Part shown: in pieces, positions 35,628-46,521 of the stretch
Layout: every line of letters starts with the position of its first letter
How positions within the stretch are numbered: position 1 is the stretch's first letter
Source: Bog-473 sp035534235
GTDB taxonomy: Bacteria > Actinomycetota > Acidimicrobiia > Acidimicrobiales > RAAP-2
Assembly: GCA_035534235.1 (NCBI GenBank)
Contig: DATLSH010000033.1
Coordinates: 3,621 to 67,620 of the forward strand
Direction of reading: 5' to 3'
Length of the DNA: 64,000 nt
Position numbers and translations under genes: made by a program
Notes under the pieces: generated by a model
What the model was told of the DNA's origin: nothing
Databases searched by the model: none
What the model saw: only the letters and a program-made list of their open reading frames with translations

Positions 35628-37853
35628 CTAGGCCCGGTGCAGCGGAGTGGCCGAAAGGAGCAGGCTCTTCTTGCCCACCGACTCGAAGTCCACCGTGGCC
35701 TGGGCCCGGGAGCCCTCGCCCTTGGTGTCGATGACGGTGCCGGGGCCCCAGTGGTCGTGGACCACCTCGTCCCCGGCCACCAGGCCCAGGTCCTCGGCCC
35801 CGCTGCTGGCCCGGGGACCGGCCGGGCGCGGCACCAGGGGGGCGCTGGCCAGGTAGGACGAGCCGGGCCGGGACTCTGTGGAGAGGTCACGGGCCGCTCT
35901 GGTGGTGACCAGCCCCACGTCCCTGATCAGCTCGGAGGGCAGCTCGGAGAGGAAGCGGCTGGGCATGGCGTGCTGGGTCCGCCCCCAGATGGTGCGCACC
36001 CAGGCGTGCGAGACGGCCAGGTGGCGCCGGGCCCGCGTGATGCCCACATAGAAGAGGCGACGCTCCTCCTCCAGCTCGGTCGGCTCAGCCAGCGAGCGGA
36101 AGTGGGGGAAGATCCCGTCCTCCAGGCCGACCACGAACACGGCCGGGAACTCCAGCCCCTTGGCCGTGTGCAGCGTCATGAGGGAGACCCGGGTGCCGTC
36201 GCCGTCGAGCTCGTCGGAGTCGGCCACCAGAGCAACTGTTTCCAGAAAGCCGACCACGTCGTCGAACTCACCCGCCACCGACGCCAGCTCGGCGATGTTC
36301 TCAATGCGCCCGTCCGCCTCATGGGTGTGCTCGGCCACCAGCTCGGGCAGGTAGCCCGTCCGGTCGGCCACCAGCTGAATGAAGTCGGCCGGGTTGACGG
36401 TGCTCACCAGGGGGCGCAACTCGGCCAGCCTTTTGGACAGCTCCTCGGCGCCCCGCAGCGCCTTGCCGGTGATGCCTGTCTCGGCGGCCCGGTCGATGGC
36501 CTGGCTGAAAGGGACCCGGTGGACCTGGGCCCAGGCGGCCATGCGGGCCACCGAGGTGTCGCCGATGCCCCGCTTGGGCACGTTGACGATCCGGCGGGCC
36601 GACACCTCGTCGTCGGGATTGGCCAGGACGCGCACGTAGGCCAGGATGTCCTTGACCTCGCGACGGTCGTAGAACTTGGCCCCGCCCACCACCACGTAGG
36701 GGATGCCGGTGAAAATGAAGGAGTCCTCAAGCGCCCGGCTCTGGGCGTTGGTGCGGTAGAAGACGGCGACGTCGCCCCAGGCCAGGGACTCGGCGGCGCG
36801 CAGGCGCAGGATCTCGCCCGAGACCCACGAGGCCTCGTCGCGTTCGTCCTCGGCCCGGTAGCGCAGCACCGGCTCGCCCGGGTCCCCCACCGTGAAGAGC
36901 TCCTTGGCCGGCCGGCCCAGGTTGTTGGCGATGACCGCGTTGGCGGCGCGCAGGATCGTGGCGGTGGAGCGGAAGTTCTGCTCAAGGAGGATGGTGGTGG
37001 CGTCGGGGAAGGCGCGTTCGAACTCCAGGATGTTGCGGATGTCGGCGCCCCGCCAGCGGTAGACCGACTGGTCGGAGTCGCCCACCACGCAGACGTTGCG
37101 CTGCGCCTGGCCCAGCAGCTGGACGATGGCGTTCTGGGCCCGGTTGGTGTCCTGGAACTCGTCCACCAGGATGTGGCTGAACCGCTCCTGGTAGGCCGCC
37201 CGCACGTCCTCGCAGGCCTGCAGGAGGTTGGCCGTCACCATCAGGAGGTCGTCGAAGTCGAGGGCGTTGGCGGCCAGCAGGCGCTGCTGGTACTCGGTGT
37301 AGACGTCGGCGATGCGCCTCTGGAAGGGGTCGGGCTCGTGGTGCGCCCGGTCACGGAAGGCTTCGAAGTCCAAGAGCTCGGCCTTGGCCTGGCTGATGAC
37401 GGCCGCGGTGGCCCGCGGGGGGAGGCGCTTGGAGTCCAGGCCCAGCTCGGAGGTGATCATCTCAATGAGGCGCCGCGAGTCGGTGTCGTCGTAGACGGTG
37501 AACGAGGACCGGTAGCCGAGCCGGTCGGCGTGGCTGCGCAGGATGCGCAGGCAGGCGGAGTGGAAGGTGGAGACCCACATCTTCTCGCCCGGCGGGCCGA
37601 CCAGCCCGGTGACCCGGCTGCGCATCTCCCCCGCCGCCTTGTTGGTGAATGTGATGGCCAGCACGCCCCAGGGCGGCGCGTCCCCCGTCGCCAGCAGGTG
37701 GGCGATGCGGCGCGTCAGCACCCGCGTCTTGCCCGAACCCGCTCCGGCGACCACCAAGAGGGGCCCGCCCCGGTGCTCGACTGCAGCGCGCTGAGGCAGG
37801 GTCAGGTCATCGACCAGCCGGGTGGGGCTCAGCGCGAGGTCGCTCACTCCCAT
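35628..37853 (-). CDS. pcrA: ATP-dependent DNA helicase PcrA/UvrD
   Basis: A 741-residue SF1 helicase with N-terminal LTLPQRAAVEHRGGPLLVVAGAGSGKT (Q motif and Walker A), GVLAITFTNKAAGEMRSRV (Ia), VDEFQDTN (Walker B), VVGDSDQSVYRWRGAD (III), LEQNFRS (IV), VSLMTLHTAKGLEFPAVFVVGLEDG (V) and ERRLFYVGITRAR (VI). The extreme C-terminus (QATVDFESVGKKSLLLSATPL) is the Tudor-like RNA polymerase-binding tail of PcrA. Acts in nucleotide excision repair and replication fork clearance. Its start overlaps the guaA stop by 10 nt. Confidence 0.96.
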   Translation of the reverse strand: MGVSDLALSPTRLVDDLTLPQRAAVEHRGGPLLVVAGAGSGKTRVLTRRIAHLLATGDAPPWGVLAITFTNKAAGEMRSRVTGLVGPPGEKMWVSTFHSACLRILRSHADRLGYRSSFTVYDDTDSRRLIEMITSELGLDSKRLPPRATAAVISQAKAELLDFEAFRDRAHHEPDPFQRRIADVYTEYQQRLLAANALDFDDLLMVTANLLQACEDVRAAYQERFSHILVDEFQDTNRAQNAIVQLLGQAQRNVCVVGDSDQSVYRWRGADIRNILEFERAFPDATTILLEQNFRSTATILRAANAVIANNLGRPAKELFTVGDPGEPVLRYRAEDERDEASWVSGEILRLRAAESLAWGDVAVFYRTNAQSRALEDSFIFTGIPYVVVGGAKFYDRREVKDILAYVRVLANPDDEVSARRIVNVPKRGIGDTSVARMAAWAQVHRVPFSQAIDRAAETGITGKALRGAEELSKRLAELRPLVSTVNPADFIQLVADRTGYLPELVAEHTHEADGRIENIAELASVAGEFDDVVGFLETVALVADSDELDGDGTRVSLMTLHTAKGLEFPAVFVVGLEDGIFPHFRSLAEPTELEEERRLFYVGITRARRHLAVSHAWVRTIWGRTQHAMPSRFLSELPSELIRDVGLVTTRAARDLSTESRPGSSYLASAPLVPRPAGPRASSGAEDLGLVAGDEVVHDHWGPGTVIDTKGEGSRAQATVDFESVGKKSLLLSATPLHRA

Positions 37854-39391
37854 TCAATGGTCCCGGGTGGCTTCGACGTGACATCGAGGGCCACCCGGTT
37901 GACGCCCTCGACCTCGTTGATGATGCGCGAGGCGATCCGCTCCACCAGGTCGTAGGGCAGCCGGGCCCAGTCCGCCGTCATAGCGTCGTCACTGGTGACG
38001 GCCCGGATGACGATGGGGTAGGCGTAGGTGCGGCCGTCGCCCATGACGCCGACGGTCTGCACGGCCGGCATCACGGCGAAGCTCTGCCACAGCTGGCGGT
38101 AGAGGCCGGCCCGGCGGATCTCCTCGACCACCACCGCGTCGGCGTTGCGCAGGATCTCGGCCCGCTCCGGTGTGACCTCGCCGATGATCCGCACCCCGAG
38201 GCCCGGTCCGGGGAAGGGTTGGCGCCAGACGATCTCATGGGGCAGGCCGAGCTCCTCACCCACCGCCCGCACCTCGTCCTTGAAGAGGAGGCGCAGGGGC
38301 TCCACCAGGTCGAAGGCCAGGTCGTCCGGCAGCCCGCCCACGTTGTGGTGGGACTTGATGTTGGCCGCCGTGTCACTGCCCGACTCGATCACGTCGGGGT
38401 AGAGGGTGCCCTGCACGAGGAACCGGGGCCCGGCGTCGCCGTCCCCCGCCCCGAGGTCGCGCGCCACCTCCTCGAAGATGCGGATGAAAAGCTCGCCGAT
38501 GATCTTGCGCTTGCGCTCGGGGTCAGTCACCCCGGCCAGGGCGGCGAAGTAGCGGTCCATGGCCTTGACGTGGACCAGATCGATCTGGAACTGGCGACGG
38601 AACGTGTCCTCGACCTGGTCCGCCTCCCCGGCCCGCATCAGCCCGGTGTCGACGAAGACGCACGTCAGTTGGTCGCCTATGGCCTTGTGCACCAGTGCGG
38701 CCGCCACGGCCGAGTCGACGCCGCCGCTCAACGCGCACAGGACCCGTTCGCTCCCGACCTGGGCCCGCACGGCCGCCACCTGCTGCTCAATGATGGAGAC
38801 ATGGGTCCAGCCGGGGAGGCACCCGCAGACGTCGAGGAGGAAGCGTTCGAACACCTCGCTGCCCCGGTCGGTGTGCACAACCTCGGGATGGAACTGCACC
38901 GCGAAGAGGCGGCGGTCGGGGTCGTGCATGGCCGCGATGGGCGCCCCCGGGCTGGTGGCAGTGGCCACGAAGCCGGTGGGAGCGGCGGTGACGGCGTCCC
39001 CGTGGCTCATCCACACCTCCGACCTGGACGGCCAGTCCGGGCACAGCGGCGAGGAGCCGGTCAGCGTGAGCTCGGTGCGCCCGTACTCCCCCTGGCCGGT
39101 GCGCGACACGGTGCCGCCCAACTGCAACGCCATGAGCTGCGCGCCGTAGCAGAGCCCGAGGATGGGGATGCCGAGGTCGTAGATGCCGGGGTCGATGCTG
39201 GGTGCCGGGGTCTCGTAGACCGATTTGGGACCGCCCGAGAAGATGATGCCCTTGGGCCGGCGGGCCCGGACCTCGGCCACCGTGATGGACGAGGAGACGA
39301 TCTCCGAGTAGACGTGCGCCTCGCGCACCCGGCGGGCAATCAGCCGGGCGTACTGGGCCCCGAAGTCGACGACGAGGACGGTGTCGGTCAC
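37844..39391 (-). CDS. guaA: GMP synthase (glutamine-hydrolysing)
   Basis: A 515-residue enzyme converting XMP to GMP. The N-terminal glutamine amidotransferase has the nucleophile in GLCYGAQLMA and the His/Glu in VQFHPEVVHT; the synthase domain has the PP-loop ALSGGVDSAVAA; the C-terminal dimerisation domain ends VTSKPPGTIEWE, the standard GuaA terminus. Located 10 nt after guaB3, so guanine nucleotide synthesis genes are co-transcribed with pcrA. Confidence 0.97.
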   Translation of the reverse strand: MTDTVLVVDFGAQYARLIARRVREAHVYSEIVSSSITVAEVRARRPKGIIFSGGPKSVYETPAPSIDPGIYDLGIPILGLCYGAQLMALQLGGTVSRTGQGEYGRTELTLTGSSPLCPDWPSRSEVWMSHGDAVTAAPTGFVATATSPGAPIAAMHDPDRRLFAVQFHPEVVHTDRGSEVFERFLLDVCGCLPGWTHVSIIEQQVAAVRAQVGSERVLCALSGGVDSAVAAALVHKAIGDQLTCVFVDTGLMRAGEADQVEDTFRRQFQIDLVHVKAMDRYFAALAGVTDPERKRKIIGELFIRIFEEVARDLGAGDGDAGPRFLVQGTLYPDVIESGSDTAANIKSHHNVGGLPDDLAFDLVEPLRLLFKDEVRAVGEELGLPHEIVWRQPFPGPGLGVRIIGEVTPERAEILRNADAVVVEEIRRAGLYRQLWQSFAVMPAVQTVGVMGDGRTYAYPIVIRAVTSDDAMTADWARLPYDLVERIASRIINEVEGVNRVALDVTSKPPGTIEWE

Positions 39392-39401
39392 CGGGTCCGG
39401 C

Positions 39402-40583
39402 TCAATGGCCCATGCCCACGCCCTGGGAGCGCTGGAAGAACTTCCCTTCGGTCTGCAGGGAGGGGGCGACCATCACCTCGGCCTTCTGGAATTCCTTGAC
39501 CGTCTCGTAGCCACAGGTGGCCATGGCGGTCCGCAGGGCACCGAAGAGGTTCATGCGGCCGTCGTTCTCGTGGGCCGGGCCGAGGAGGATCTCGCGCAGG
39601 CTGCCCCGCACCGAGGTGCGCACGCGGGCGCCCCGGGGCAGGGTGGGGTGGAAGGTGGCCATGCCCCAGTGGAAGCCCCGGGCCGGCGCCTCGACCGCGG
39701 AGGACAGGGGCGAGCCCAGCATGACGGCGTCGGCCCCGCAGGCGATGGCCTTGGCGATGTCGCCGCCCTTGGACATCCCGCCGTCGGCGATGACGTGCAC
39801 GTAGACGCCCGTCTCGTCCAGGTGGCGCATGCGCGCCCCCGCCACGTCGGCGATGGCGGTGGCCTGGGGCACGCCCAGACCGAGGACGCCCCGGGTGGTG
39901 CAGGCGTTGCCGGGGCCGACGCCGACCAGGACTCCGACGGCGCCGGTGCGCATCAGGTGCAGGCCGGCTTGATACGAGGCGCAGCCCCCCACAATGACCG
40001 GGATGTCGAACTCCCGTATGAAGCGCTTGAGGTTGAGGGGCTCGGAGGTCTTGGAGACGTGCTCGGCCGAGACCACGGTGCCCTGTATGACGAGGATGTC
40101 GAGCTCGGCGTCCAGGCAGGCCGGCGCCAGGGACTCGGTGCGCTGGGGGGTGAGGGCTCCGGCCGTGGTGATGCCGGCCTCCTTCATCGTCCGGATGCGC
40201 TCGGACACCAGTTCGGGGATGATCGGCTCGCTGTACATCTGCTGCATGCGCGACGTGGCCTTCTCGTCGTCCAGCGTGCGGATCTCGTCGAAGAGGGGCG
40301 TGGGGTCCTCGTAGCGGGTCCACAGTCCCTCCAGGTTCAGCACGCCCAGCCCGCCGAGCCGGCCCAGCTCAATGGCGGTGGCCGGGCTCATGACGCCGTC
40401 CATGGCCGAGCCCAGCACCGGCAGGCCGAACCGGTAGGCGTCGATCTCCCAGGAGATGTCGACGTCCTCGGGGTCGCGCGTGCGCCGGCTGGGCACGATG
40501 GCGATGTCGTCAAACCCGTAGGCCTGCCGTCCGGACTTGAAAATGCCGATCTCGATCTCAGCCACTTGTTCGCCCTCCGGCAT
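39402..40583 (-). CDS. guaB3: GuaB3-type IMP dehydrogenase/GMP reductase family protein
   Basis: A 393-residue TIM barrel without the CBS domains of ordinary IMP dehydrogenase. DDIAIVPSRRTRDPEDVDISWEI is the GuaB3 N-terminal signature; the catalytic Cys is in GPGNACTTRGVLGLGVPQ, and IADGGMSKGGDIAKAIACGADAVMLGSPL is the phosphate site. GuaB3 is widespread in actinobacteria and cyanobacteria beside GuaB; members have been called IMP dehydrogenases, but GMP reductase activity has been reported for a cyanobacterial one. Position before guaA fits guanylate metabolism; the direction of the reaction cannot be read from the sequence. Confidence 0.93.
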   Translation of the reverse strand: MPEGEQVAEIEIGIFKSGRQAYGFDDIAIVPSRRTRDPEDVDISWEIDAYRFGLPVLGSAMDGVMSPATAIELGRLGGLGVLNLEGLWTRYEDPTPLFDEIRTLDDEKATSRMQQMYSEPIIPELVSERIRTMKEAGITTAGALTPQRTESLAPACLDAELDILVIQGTVVSAEHVSKTSEPLNLKRFIREFDIPVIVGGCASYQAGLHLMRTGAVGVLVGVGPGNACTTRGVLGLGVPQATAIADVAGARMRHLDETGVYVHVIADGGMSKGGDIAKAIACGADAVMLGSPLSSAVEAPARGFHWGMATFHPTLPRGARVRTSVRGSLREILLGPAHENDGRMNLFGALRTAMATCGYETVKEFQKAEVMVAPSLQTEGKFFQRSQGVGMGH

Positions 40584-40763
40584 TCGTGGGGCCGGTACGG
40601 CTCACGGTCCACACCGGCAGGTCAATAGCGAACGCCGGGCCGACACGCCGACGATCCACCACTTTACTTGTTGCGGGCCGCCCCCCGGGCCACCTCCGGT
40701 CCGCCTTCCCCCGGCCCGGGATCACCCCTGCCGGCCGGGCTGCCGGCGCGCGAGACTCCCGGC

Positions 40764-41411
40764 GTGCCGGAGAACCAGTCCCGCCAGGCCGTCGCCGCCG
40801 GCATGCGGGCCCTCCTCGCCACCCGGGCCGCCGAGGTCGCTTCCGGTGCCACCCCGGTGGGGTGGAAGGTCGGGATCAACGTGGTGGCCTTCCAGGAGCA
40901 CTTCGGCCTGGACGGTCCCGTCGTCGGCCACCTCACCGACGCCACCGTGCTGGAGCCCGGCCGGCCGATCGACATCGGTGGTTGGGAGCGCCCGGCGCTC
41001 GAGGTGGAGGTGGCCATCCGCATCGGAGCCAACGGGGGCGTGGCCTCGCTGGCCCCGGCCATCGAATTGGTGGATCTCGACCTCGGCTTCGCCGATATCG
41101 GGCCCATCCTGGAGGGGAACATCTTCCACCGGGCCGTCCTCTTCGGCCCCGAGGTCACCGGCCTCGACATCGGTGGGCTTGCGGTGGGCGTGGATCGGGA
41201 CGGCGCGCGCGTGGCCGAAGGGCGGTTGACCGAGCTGCCCGCGGTCACGGTCGAGGTGGTCCGCTCCTTCCTGCAGGGACACGGGGGGCGCCTGGCGCCC
41301 GGCGAGCGCATCATCGCCGGTTCACTCATCGCGCCACTGGCCATCGGGGCGGGGGACGATCTCGTGGTGACCTACGGGCCATTGGGCTCACTCGCCGTTC
41401 GCTTCATCTGA
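40764..41411 (+). CDS. 2-keto-4-pentenoate hydratase/fumarylacetoacetate hydrolase-family protein
   Basis: A 215-residue protein of the hydratase branch of the FAH superfamily: GWKVGINVVAFQEHFGLDGPVVGHL, then RPALEVEVAIRIG with the Glu pair that binds the divalent metal, and PGERIIAGSLIAPLAIGAGDDLVVTYGPLG at the end. Enzymes of this type add water to 2-hydroxypentadienoates in aromatic meta-cleavage. GTG at 40764 starts just before the conserved part; ATG at 40803 is an alternative, and the frame extends to 40668 without homology. It is divergent from guaB3 and has no pathway partners nearby. Confidence 0.82.
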   Translation: MPENQSRQAVAAGMRALLATRAAEVASGATPVGWKVGINVVAFQEHFGLDGPVVGHLTDATVLEPGRPIDIGGWERPALEVEVAIRIGANGGVASLAPAIELVDLDLGFADIGPILEGNIFHRAVLFGPEVTGLDIGGLAVGVDRDGARVAEGRLTELPAVTVEVVRSFLQGHGGRLAPGERIIAGSLIAPLAIGAGDDLVVTYGPLGSLAVRFI

Positions 41412-41638
41412 GGGTCGTGGCCACGACAGTGGCGTCGGGTGGGCGTTGCGAGCACACCCGGCAGCCACGGGAAGAGCAGGGAGCCCGGGGCCTTTCGCTG
41501 CGGCAACTGAACTGCCCTTCGGGTGGGTGGAGCATGGCCAAGGAAAACTCTGTACGTTCGGGAGCAGCGCGCGGCCGCCGACGCCGTCGGCGGGCCGTCA
41601 ACGATGGCCCAAGTGGCCTGGCAAGAGAGGACTCTGAC

Positions 41639-43090
41639 GTGAAGAGGCTTTCAGGAACCGACGCTTTGTTCCTTTCGACCGAGACGCCGGCGTGGCACCA
41701 GCACGTCGGTGGGCTCACCGTTCTCGACCCGTCGGAGTCGGACCGCTTCAGCTTCGACGAAGTGAAGCGGACGACGCTCGAGCGGTTGGCCTATGTGCCC
41801 AAGTTCCGGTGGAAGCTGAAGGAAGTGCCGCTGCACCTTGACCGCGCCGTGTGGGTCGAGGACAAGGCCTTCGACATCGACCGACACGTGCGCCGCATCG
41901 CGGTGCCGCCGCCGGGCGGCCGCCGCGAGCTCGGCCAGCTCGTCGGGATGCTGATGAGCTACCAACTCGACCGGCGCCGGCCCCTGTGGGAAATGTGGTT
42001 CGTCGACGGCGTCGTCGGCGGCCAGGTAGCGGTGATCTTGAAGTATCACCACTGCCTCATGGACGGCATGTCAGGCGCCGGGCTGGCCGAACTGCTGGTC
42101 GACCTGGAGCCGGACGCAACCGGCCCCGCGCTTGCGCCGTCGGAAGTGGACCAAGCTGGACCGTACGAGCCCTCCGATCTTGAGCTGGTCGCGCGCGCGT
42201 TGATCCCGACGCTGCAGACGCCGCGCAAGCTGGCCCAGTACGCATGGCGTACCGCCCGGCGGGGCGTGACGATCCTGCAGCAACGCAACCAGAATCCGAT
42301 GACACTCGGTGTCGCAGGACCCTGCTTCAACCAAGGGTCGGTCGGTCCGCACCGGCACACCTCGTTCAGCTCAGTGGCATTGGCTGATGTGCGGGCATTG
42401 AAGGACGCACTGGGTGTGAAGGTGAACGACATCGTCCTCGGGCTCGTGTCGGGCGCGCTACGCGAGCACATGCTGCGCCACGGCGAAATGCCCGAGGGAT
42501 CCCTCGCCGCCCAGATTCCAGTATCGACGCGAGTGGCGGACGACACCGACCAGACCAATCGGATAGCCACGATGTCGGCCACGCTGGCCACCAACGTCGA
42601 CGACCCGCTCAAGAGGGTGCAGATGATCCACGAAAGCACCCAGTCGGCCAAGGTACTGACCGATGCCGTCCGCGCCCGCAAGATCCAGTCGATCGGTGAA
42701 GTCGCTCCGCCATTGCTGATCGGATTGGCCTCGCGGGCAGTGTGGGCGTCGAACATCACCGAACGGCTTCCGGTCGTCGCCAACGTGGTGGTGTCGAACG
42801 TGCCGGGTCCGCCGATCCCCATCTACATGTGCGGCGCCAAGATCTCGGGCATTTACGCGTCGAGCGTGCTGCTGGCCTTCGCCGGCCTCAACGTCACACT
42901 GATGAGCTACATCGACCGCGTCGACTTCGGCATCACCTCCGACCCCGACATGGTTGAAGATCCGTGGGACATCGCCGACGGTATCCCCGACGCTCTCGTC
43001 GAGCTGATGCAGGCCGCGGACCTCGGCAAGCCCACACCGGTGCATGACCCGTTCGACGTGACCGACGCGGCCGACGCCCAGGATCACTGA
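41639..43090 (+). CDS. WS/DGAT-family acyltransferase
   Basis: A 483-residue enzyme that esterifies diacylglycerol or fatty alcohols with acyl-CoA, making storage triacylglycerol or wax ester. It opens KRLSGTDALFLSTETPAWHQHVGG, has RRRPLWEMW and the catalytic HHCLMDG at residues 137-143, and the C-terminal VVSNVPGPPIPIYMCGAKI typical of the family. GTG at 41639 is preferred because family members start with this MxRLSG motif and GAGAGG lies 10 nt upstream; ATG at 41534 would add a basic extension. Moderately lower GC than its neighbours. Confidence 0.93.
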   Translation: MKRLSGTDALFLSTETPAWHQHVGGLTVLDPSESDRFSFDEVKRTTLERLAYVPKFRWKLKEVPLHLDRAVWVEDKAFDIDRHVRRIAVPPPGGRRELGQLVGMLMSYQLDRRRPLWEMWFVDGVVGGQVAVILKYHHCLMDGMSGAGLAELLVDLEPDATGPALAPSEVDQAGPYEPSDLELVARALIPTLQTPRKLAQYAWRTARRGVTILQQRNQNPMTLGVAGPCFNQGSVGPHRHTSFSSVALADVRALKDALGVKVNDIVLGLVSGALREHMLRHGEMPEGSLAAQIPVSTRVADDTDQTNRIATMSATLATNVDDPLKRVQMIHESTQSAKVLTDAVRARKIQSIGEVAPPLLIGLASRAVWASNITERLPVVANVVVSNVPGPPIPIYMCGAKISGIYASSVLLAFAGLNVTLMSYIDRVDFGITSDPDMVEDPWDIADGIPDALVELMQAADLGKPTPVHDPFDVTDAADAQDH

Positions 43091-43165
43091 TGCGTACCGG
43101 GTTCCGTTGAGGCACTGACGGTTGAGGACTCGGAAGGGGCCATCGGAGCCCGTTCCGCTACAGCC

Positions 43166-43924
43166 TCATTTCGGTGCCGGCACCAATACGATGCTGAGCA
43201 GCTCGTGGAGCATGCGGGCGGTGGCGCCCCAGACGATCTCCCCCGCTACCTCGAAGAACCACACGGCGAACGAGTTGTCCGGGCTGCTCGGGATCTCCCT
43301 CCCCGGGATGCTCCAGTACTCCTCGCGGAAGACGTCCGGGTCGGCCAGCTCGCTGAGCTGAACGTCGAAGACCCGCTCCACCTCGTCGGGGCTGGGCACC
43401 AGGTGGGGCCGGGACGGCACCGTGGCCAGCAGCGGCATGATCAGCGAGCCCGAACCCACCGTCAGCACGGGGTGGATCCAGCCGACGACGGTCACCCCGG
43501 CCGGGTCCAGGGCCACCTCCTCATGGGCCTCCCGCACGGCCGCCGCGGCGGCGTCCTCTCCGGTGTCCATCCTCCCCCCGGGGAAGCTGACCTCGCCCCG
43601 GTGCGAGCGCAGCGAGAAGGAGCGCCGGGTGAGCACCACACGGGCCTCTCCCTGCTCCTCGAAGAGCACCGCCAGTACGCCGGCATTGACCGCGCGCACG
43701 GCCGGTGCCACCGCATCGACCAGGACGGTGGGCCCGAGCACCCGGTCCAGGCCGACGTCCTCGGGCACCGGCCCCGACTGGCCGCGGGCCGCCAGCGCCG
43801 CCAGCACGGTGTCGATGCCGATCCCTCGCCGATCGGCCTCCGGCAACGCGGCCCAGGGCGCCGGTGCCCCGAGCCGCCACGTCGTCGGCCGGGGAATCAC
43901 CTGGGGCGGGGTGGGACGGGTCAC
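43166..43924 (-). CDS. Nudix hydrolase, CoA pyrophosphatase type
   Basis: About 252 residues. The Nudix box is GGRMDTGEDAAAAAVREAHEEVAL, with all metal-binding acids. Upstream of it SLRSHRGEVSFPGG matches the NuCoA motif region of NudL/CoA diphosphatases, which cleave CoA to phosphopantetheine and 3',5'-ADP. An N-terminal 70-residue extension is unassigned. GTG at 43922-43924 starts just before the Pro-rich N-terminus; the frame runs further up but without homology. Converges on the acyltransferase gene. Confidence 0.85.
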   Translation of the reverse strand: MTRPTPPQVIPRPTTWRLGAPAPWAALPEADRRGIGIDTVLAALAARGQSGPVPEDVGLDRVLGPTVLVDAVAPAVRAVNAGVLAVLFEEQGEARVVLTRRSFSLRSHRGEVSFPGGRMDTGEDAAAAAVREAHEEVALDPAGVTVVGWIHPVLTVGSGSLIMPLLATVPSRPHLVPSPDEVERVFDVQLSELADPDVFREEYWSIPGREIPSSPDNSFAVWFFEVAGEIVWGATARMLHELLSIVLVPAPK

Positions 43925-44011
43925 TTGATCACGATAGGGGCGACCGTTCCTTGGCGTCCCGGCCCCGCCCCGACTTGGAAAGCGAGGGACGCTTTGTACC
44001 GTTCCCTCCAT

Positions 44012-44017
44012 TACAAT
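44012..44017 (+). promoter_or_regulatory. -10 box of the AbrB-type pair (leaderless start)
   Basis: TACAAT ends 6 nt before the ATG at 44024, so transcription should begin at or next to the start codon. No good -35 is seen; the preceding T may act as part of an extended element. Confidence 0.5.
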
Positions 44018-44023
44018 GCAACC

Positions 44024-44263
44024 ATGCCGGACATATCGACCGCCAGGGTTTCCCAGAGGGGACAGACCAACGTCCCTGCCCCGCTGCGGCACCGCTGGGG
44101 ACTCGTCGAGGGCGGAGAGGTGTCGTTCATAGACCTGGGTGACTCCGCGCTCATTCTCCCCGGAGGAGAAGCAACGGCGCGCGCCGAGATCCTGCGGGTG
44201 TACAGGGCGGGAGCATACGAAGAAGGAATCGCGAAGCTGACCGACCCGGACCTTGCCGACTAG
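44024..44263 (+). CDS. AbrB/SpoVT/MazE-type antitoxin
   Basis: A 79-residue protein with a swapped-hairpin DNA-binding domain: STARVSQRGQTNVPAPLRHRWGLVEGGEVSFIDLGDSALILPGG. This is the usual N-terminal domain of VapB/MazE-like antitoxins, followed by a short toxin-contacting tail. The ATG follows a -10 box by 6 nt, so it is probably leaderless. Its end overlaps the start of the next gene by 11 nt, which suggests one regulated pair. Confidence 0.82.
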   Translation: MPDISTARVSQRGQTNVPAPLRHRWGLVEGGEVSFIDLGDSALILPGGEATARAEILRVYRAGAYEEGIAKLTDPDLAD

Positions 44264-44696
44264 CAAGATCCTCCTAGATGACCGGATCCTCATCGCGACC
44301 CTCGCCGGTGAGCACGTCGCCCTGGACTGGCGCGCTGAGAGCTTCACCACCTCGTACTTCTACTATCGGGCCTGCCGCGCCTTCGTGCTGGGCGCCGCCG
44401 GTCAGTTGTCCGGTCCATTCGAGTTGCTCGACGACGACCGCAAAGCCAGGGCCACGGCCACGTTGCTCACCTTGCCCGATAACATCGGCCTTCCCGTGCC
44501 GCGTCAGATCGTCCCGGTCATGGCCGGGGTCCACCGCAGGCATCCGCACCTGAACGTGCTCAACACGGAGGCAGCCGCAGCGGCATTGCTTCTTGACGCC
44601 GAAATGCAGCTCAGCCCGCCCACGGCATCGGGCCAGCTCGAGAGCGTGCTGGCGGACGAAGGCATCGCCTGGCGGATCATCGAGCTCGCCTTATGA
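44253..44696 (+). CDS. Unknown protein paired with AbrB antitoxin; possibly a divergent PIN-like toxin
   Basis: A 147-residue protein starting at a TTG that overlaps the antitoxin gene. KILLDDRILIATLAGE sits where PIN toxins have their first Asp, and the C-terminal VLNTEAAAAALLLDAEMQLSPPTASGQLESVLADEGIAWRIIEL has the rhythm of the PIN C-terminus (LLLgA, a T/D-x-x-L stretch, then a GI-x-xR end). The later acidic residues expected of an active PIN nuclease are not clear, so this is a weak assignment. Gene order strongly suggests a toxin-antitoxin pair. Confidence 0.55.
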   Translation: MPTSKILLDDRILIATLAGEHVALDWRAESFTTSYFYYRACRAFVLGAAGQLSGPFELLDDDRKARATATLLTLPDNIGLPVPRQIVPVMAGVHRRHPHLNVLNTEAAAAALLLDAEMQLSPPTASGQLESVLADEGIAWRIIELAL

Positions 44697-44708
44697 CCCG
44701 GTGAATGC

Positions 44709-44740
44709 GCTGTGGCCGGGTCTGAGGACCCGGCCACAGC
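44709..44740. terminator. Perfect 14-bp hairpin between convergent genes
   Basis: Arms 44709-44722 and 44727-44740 are perfectly complementary with a TGAG loop. It lies between the stop of the AbrB-linked gene and the stop of groEL, so it can end both transcripts. Confidence 0.85.
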
Positions 44741-44771
44741 CACAACCAATCGCCGGAGCGACCGGGCGGAG

Positions 44772-46424
<1,653 letters not shown>

Positions 46425-46521
46425 GACTGTGTCGGGCTCCTCTCGAGTCCTTCTGCTACAAGGGGTAGGTGAACCGCCGCCGCCCGGATGAGCACCCGGG
46501 CCGGCGGGGGTGTCAGGGTGG

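Noticed and set aside
35073..37955. 960-codon plus-strand frame opposite pcrA
   Set aside because: Composition and lack of motifs mark it as a shadow; PcrA motifs I-VI are all on the minus strand.
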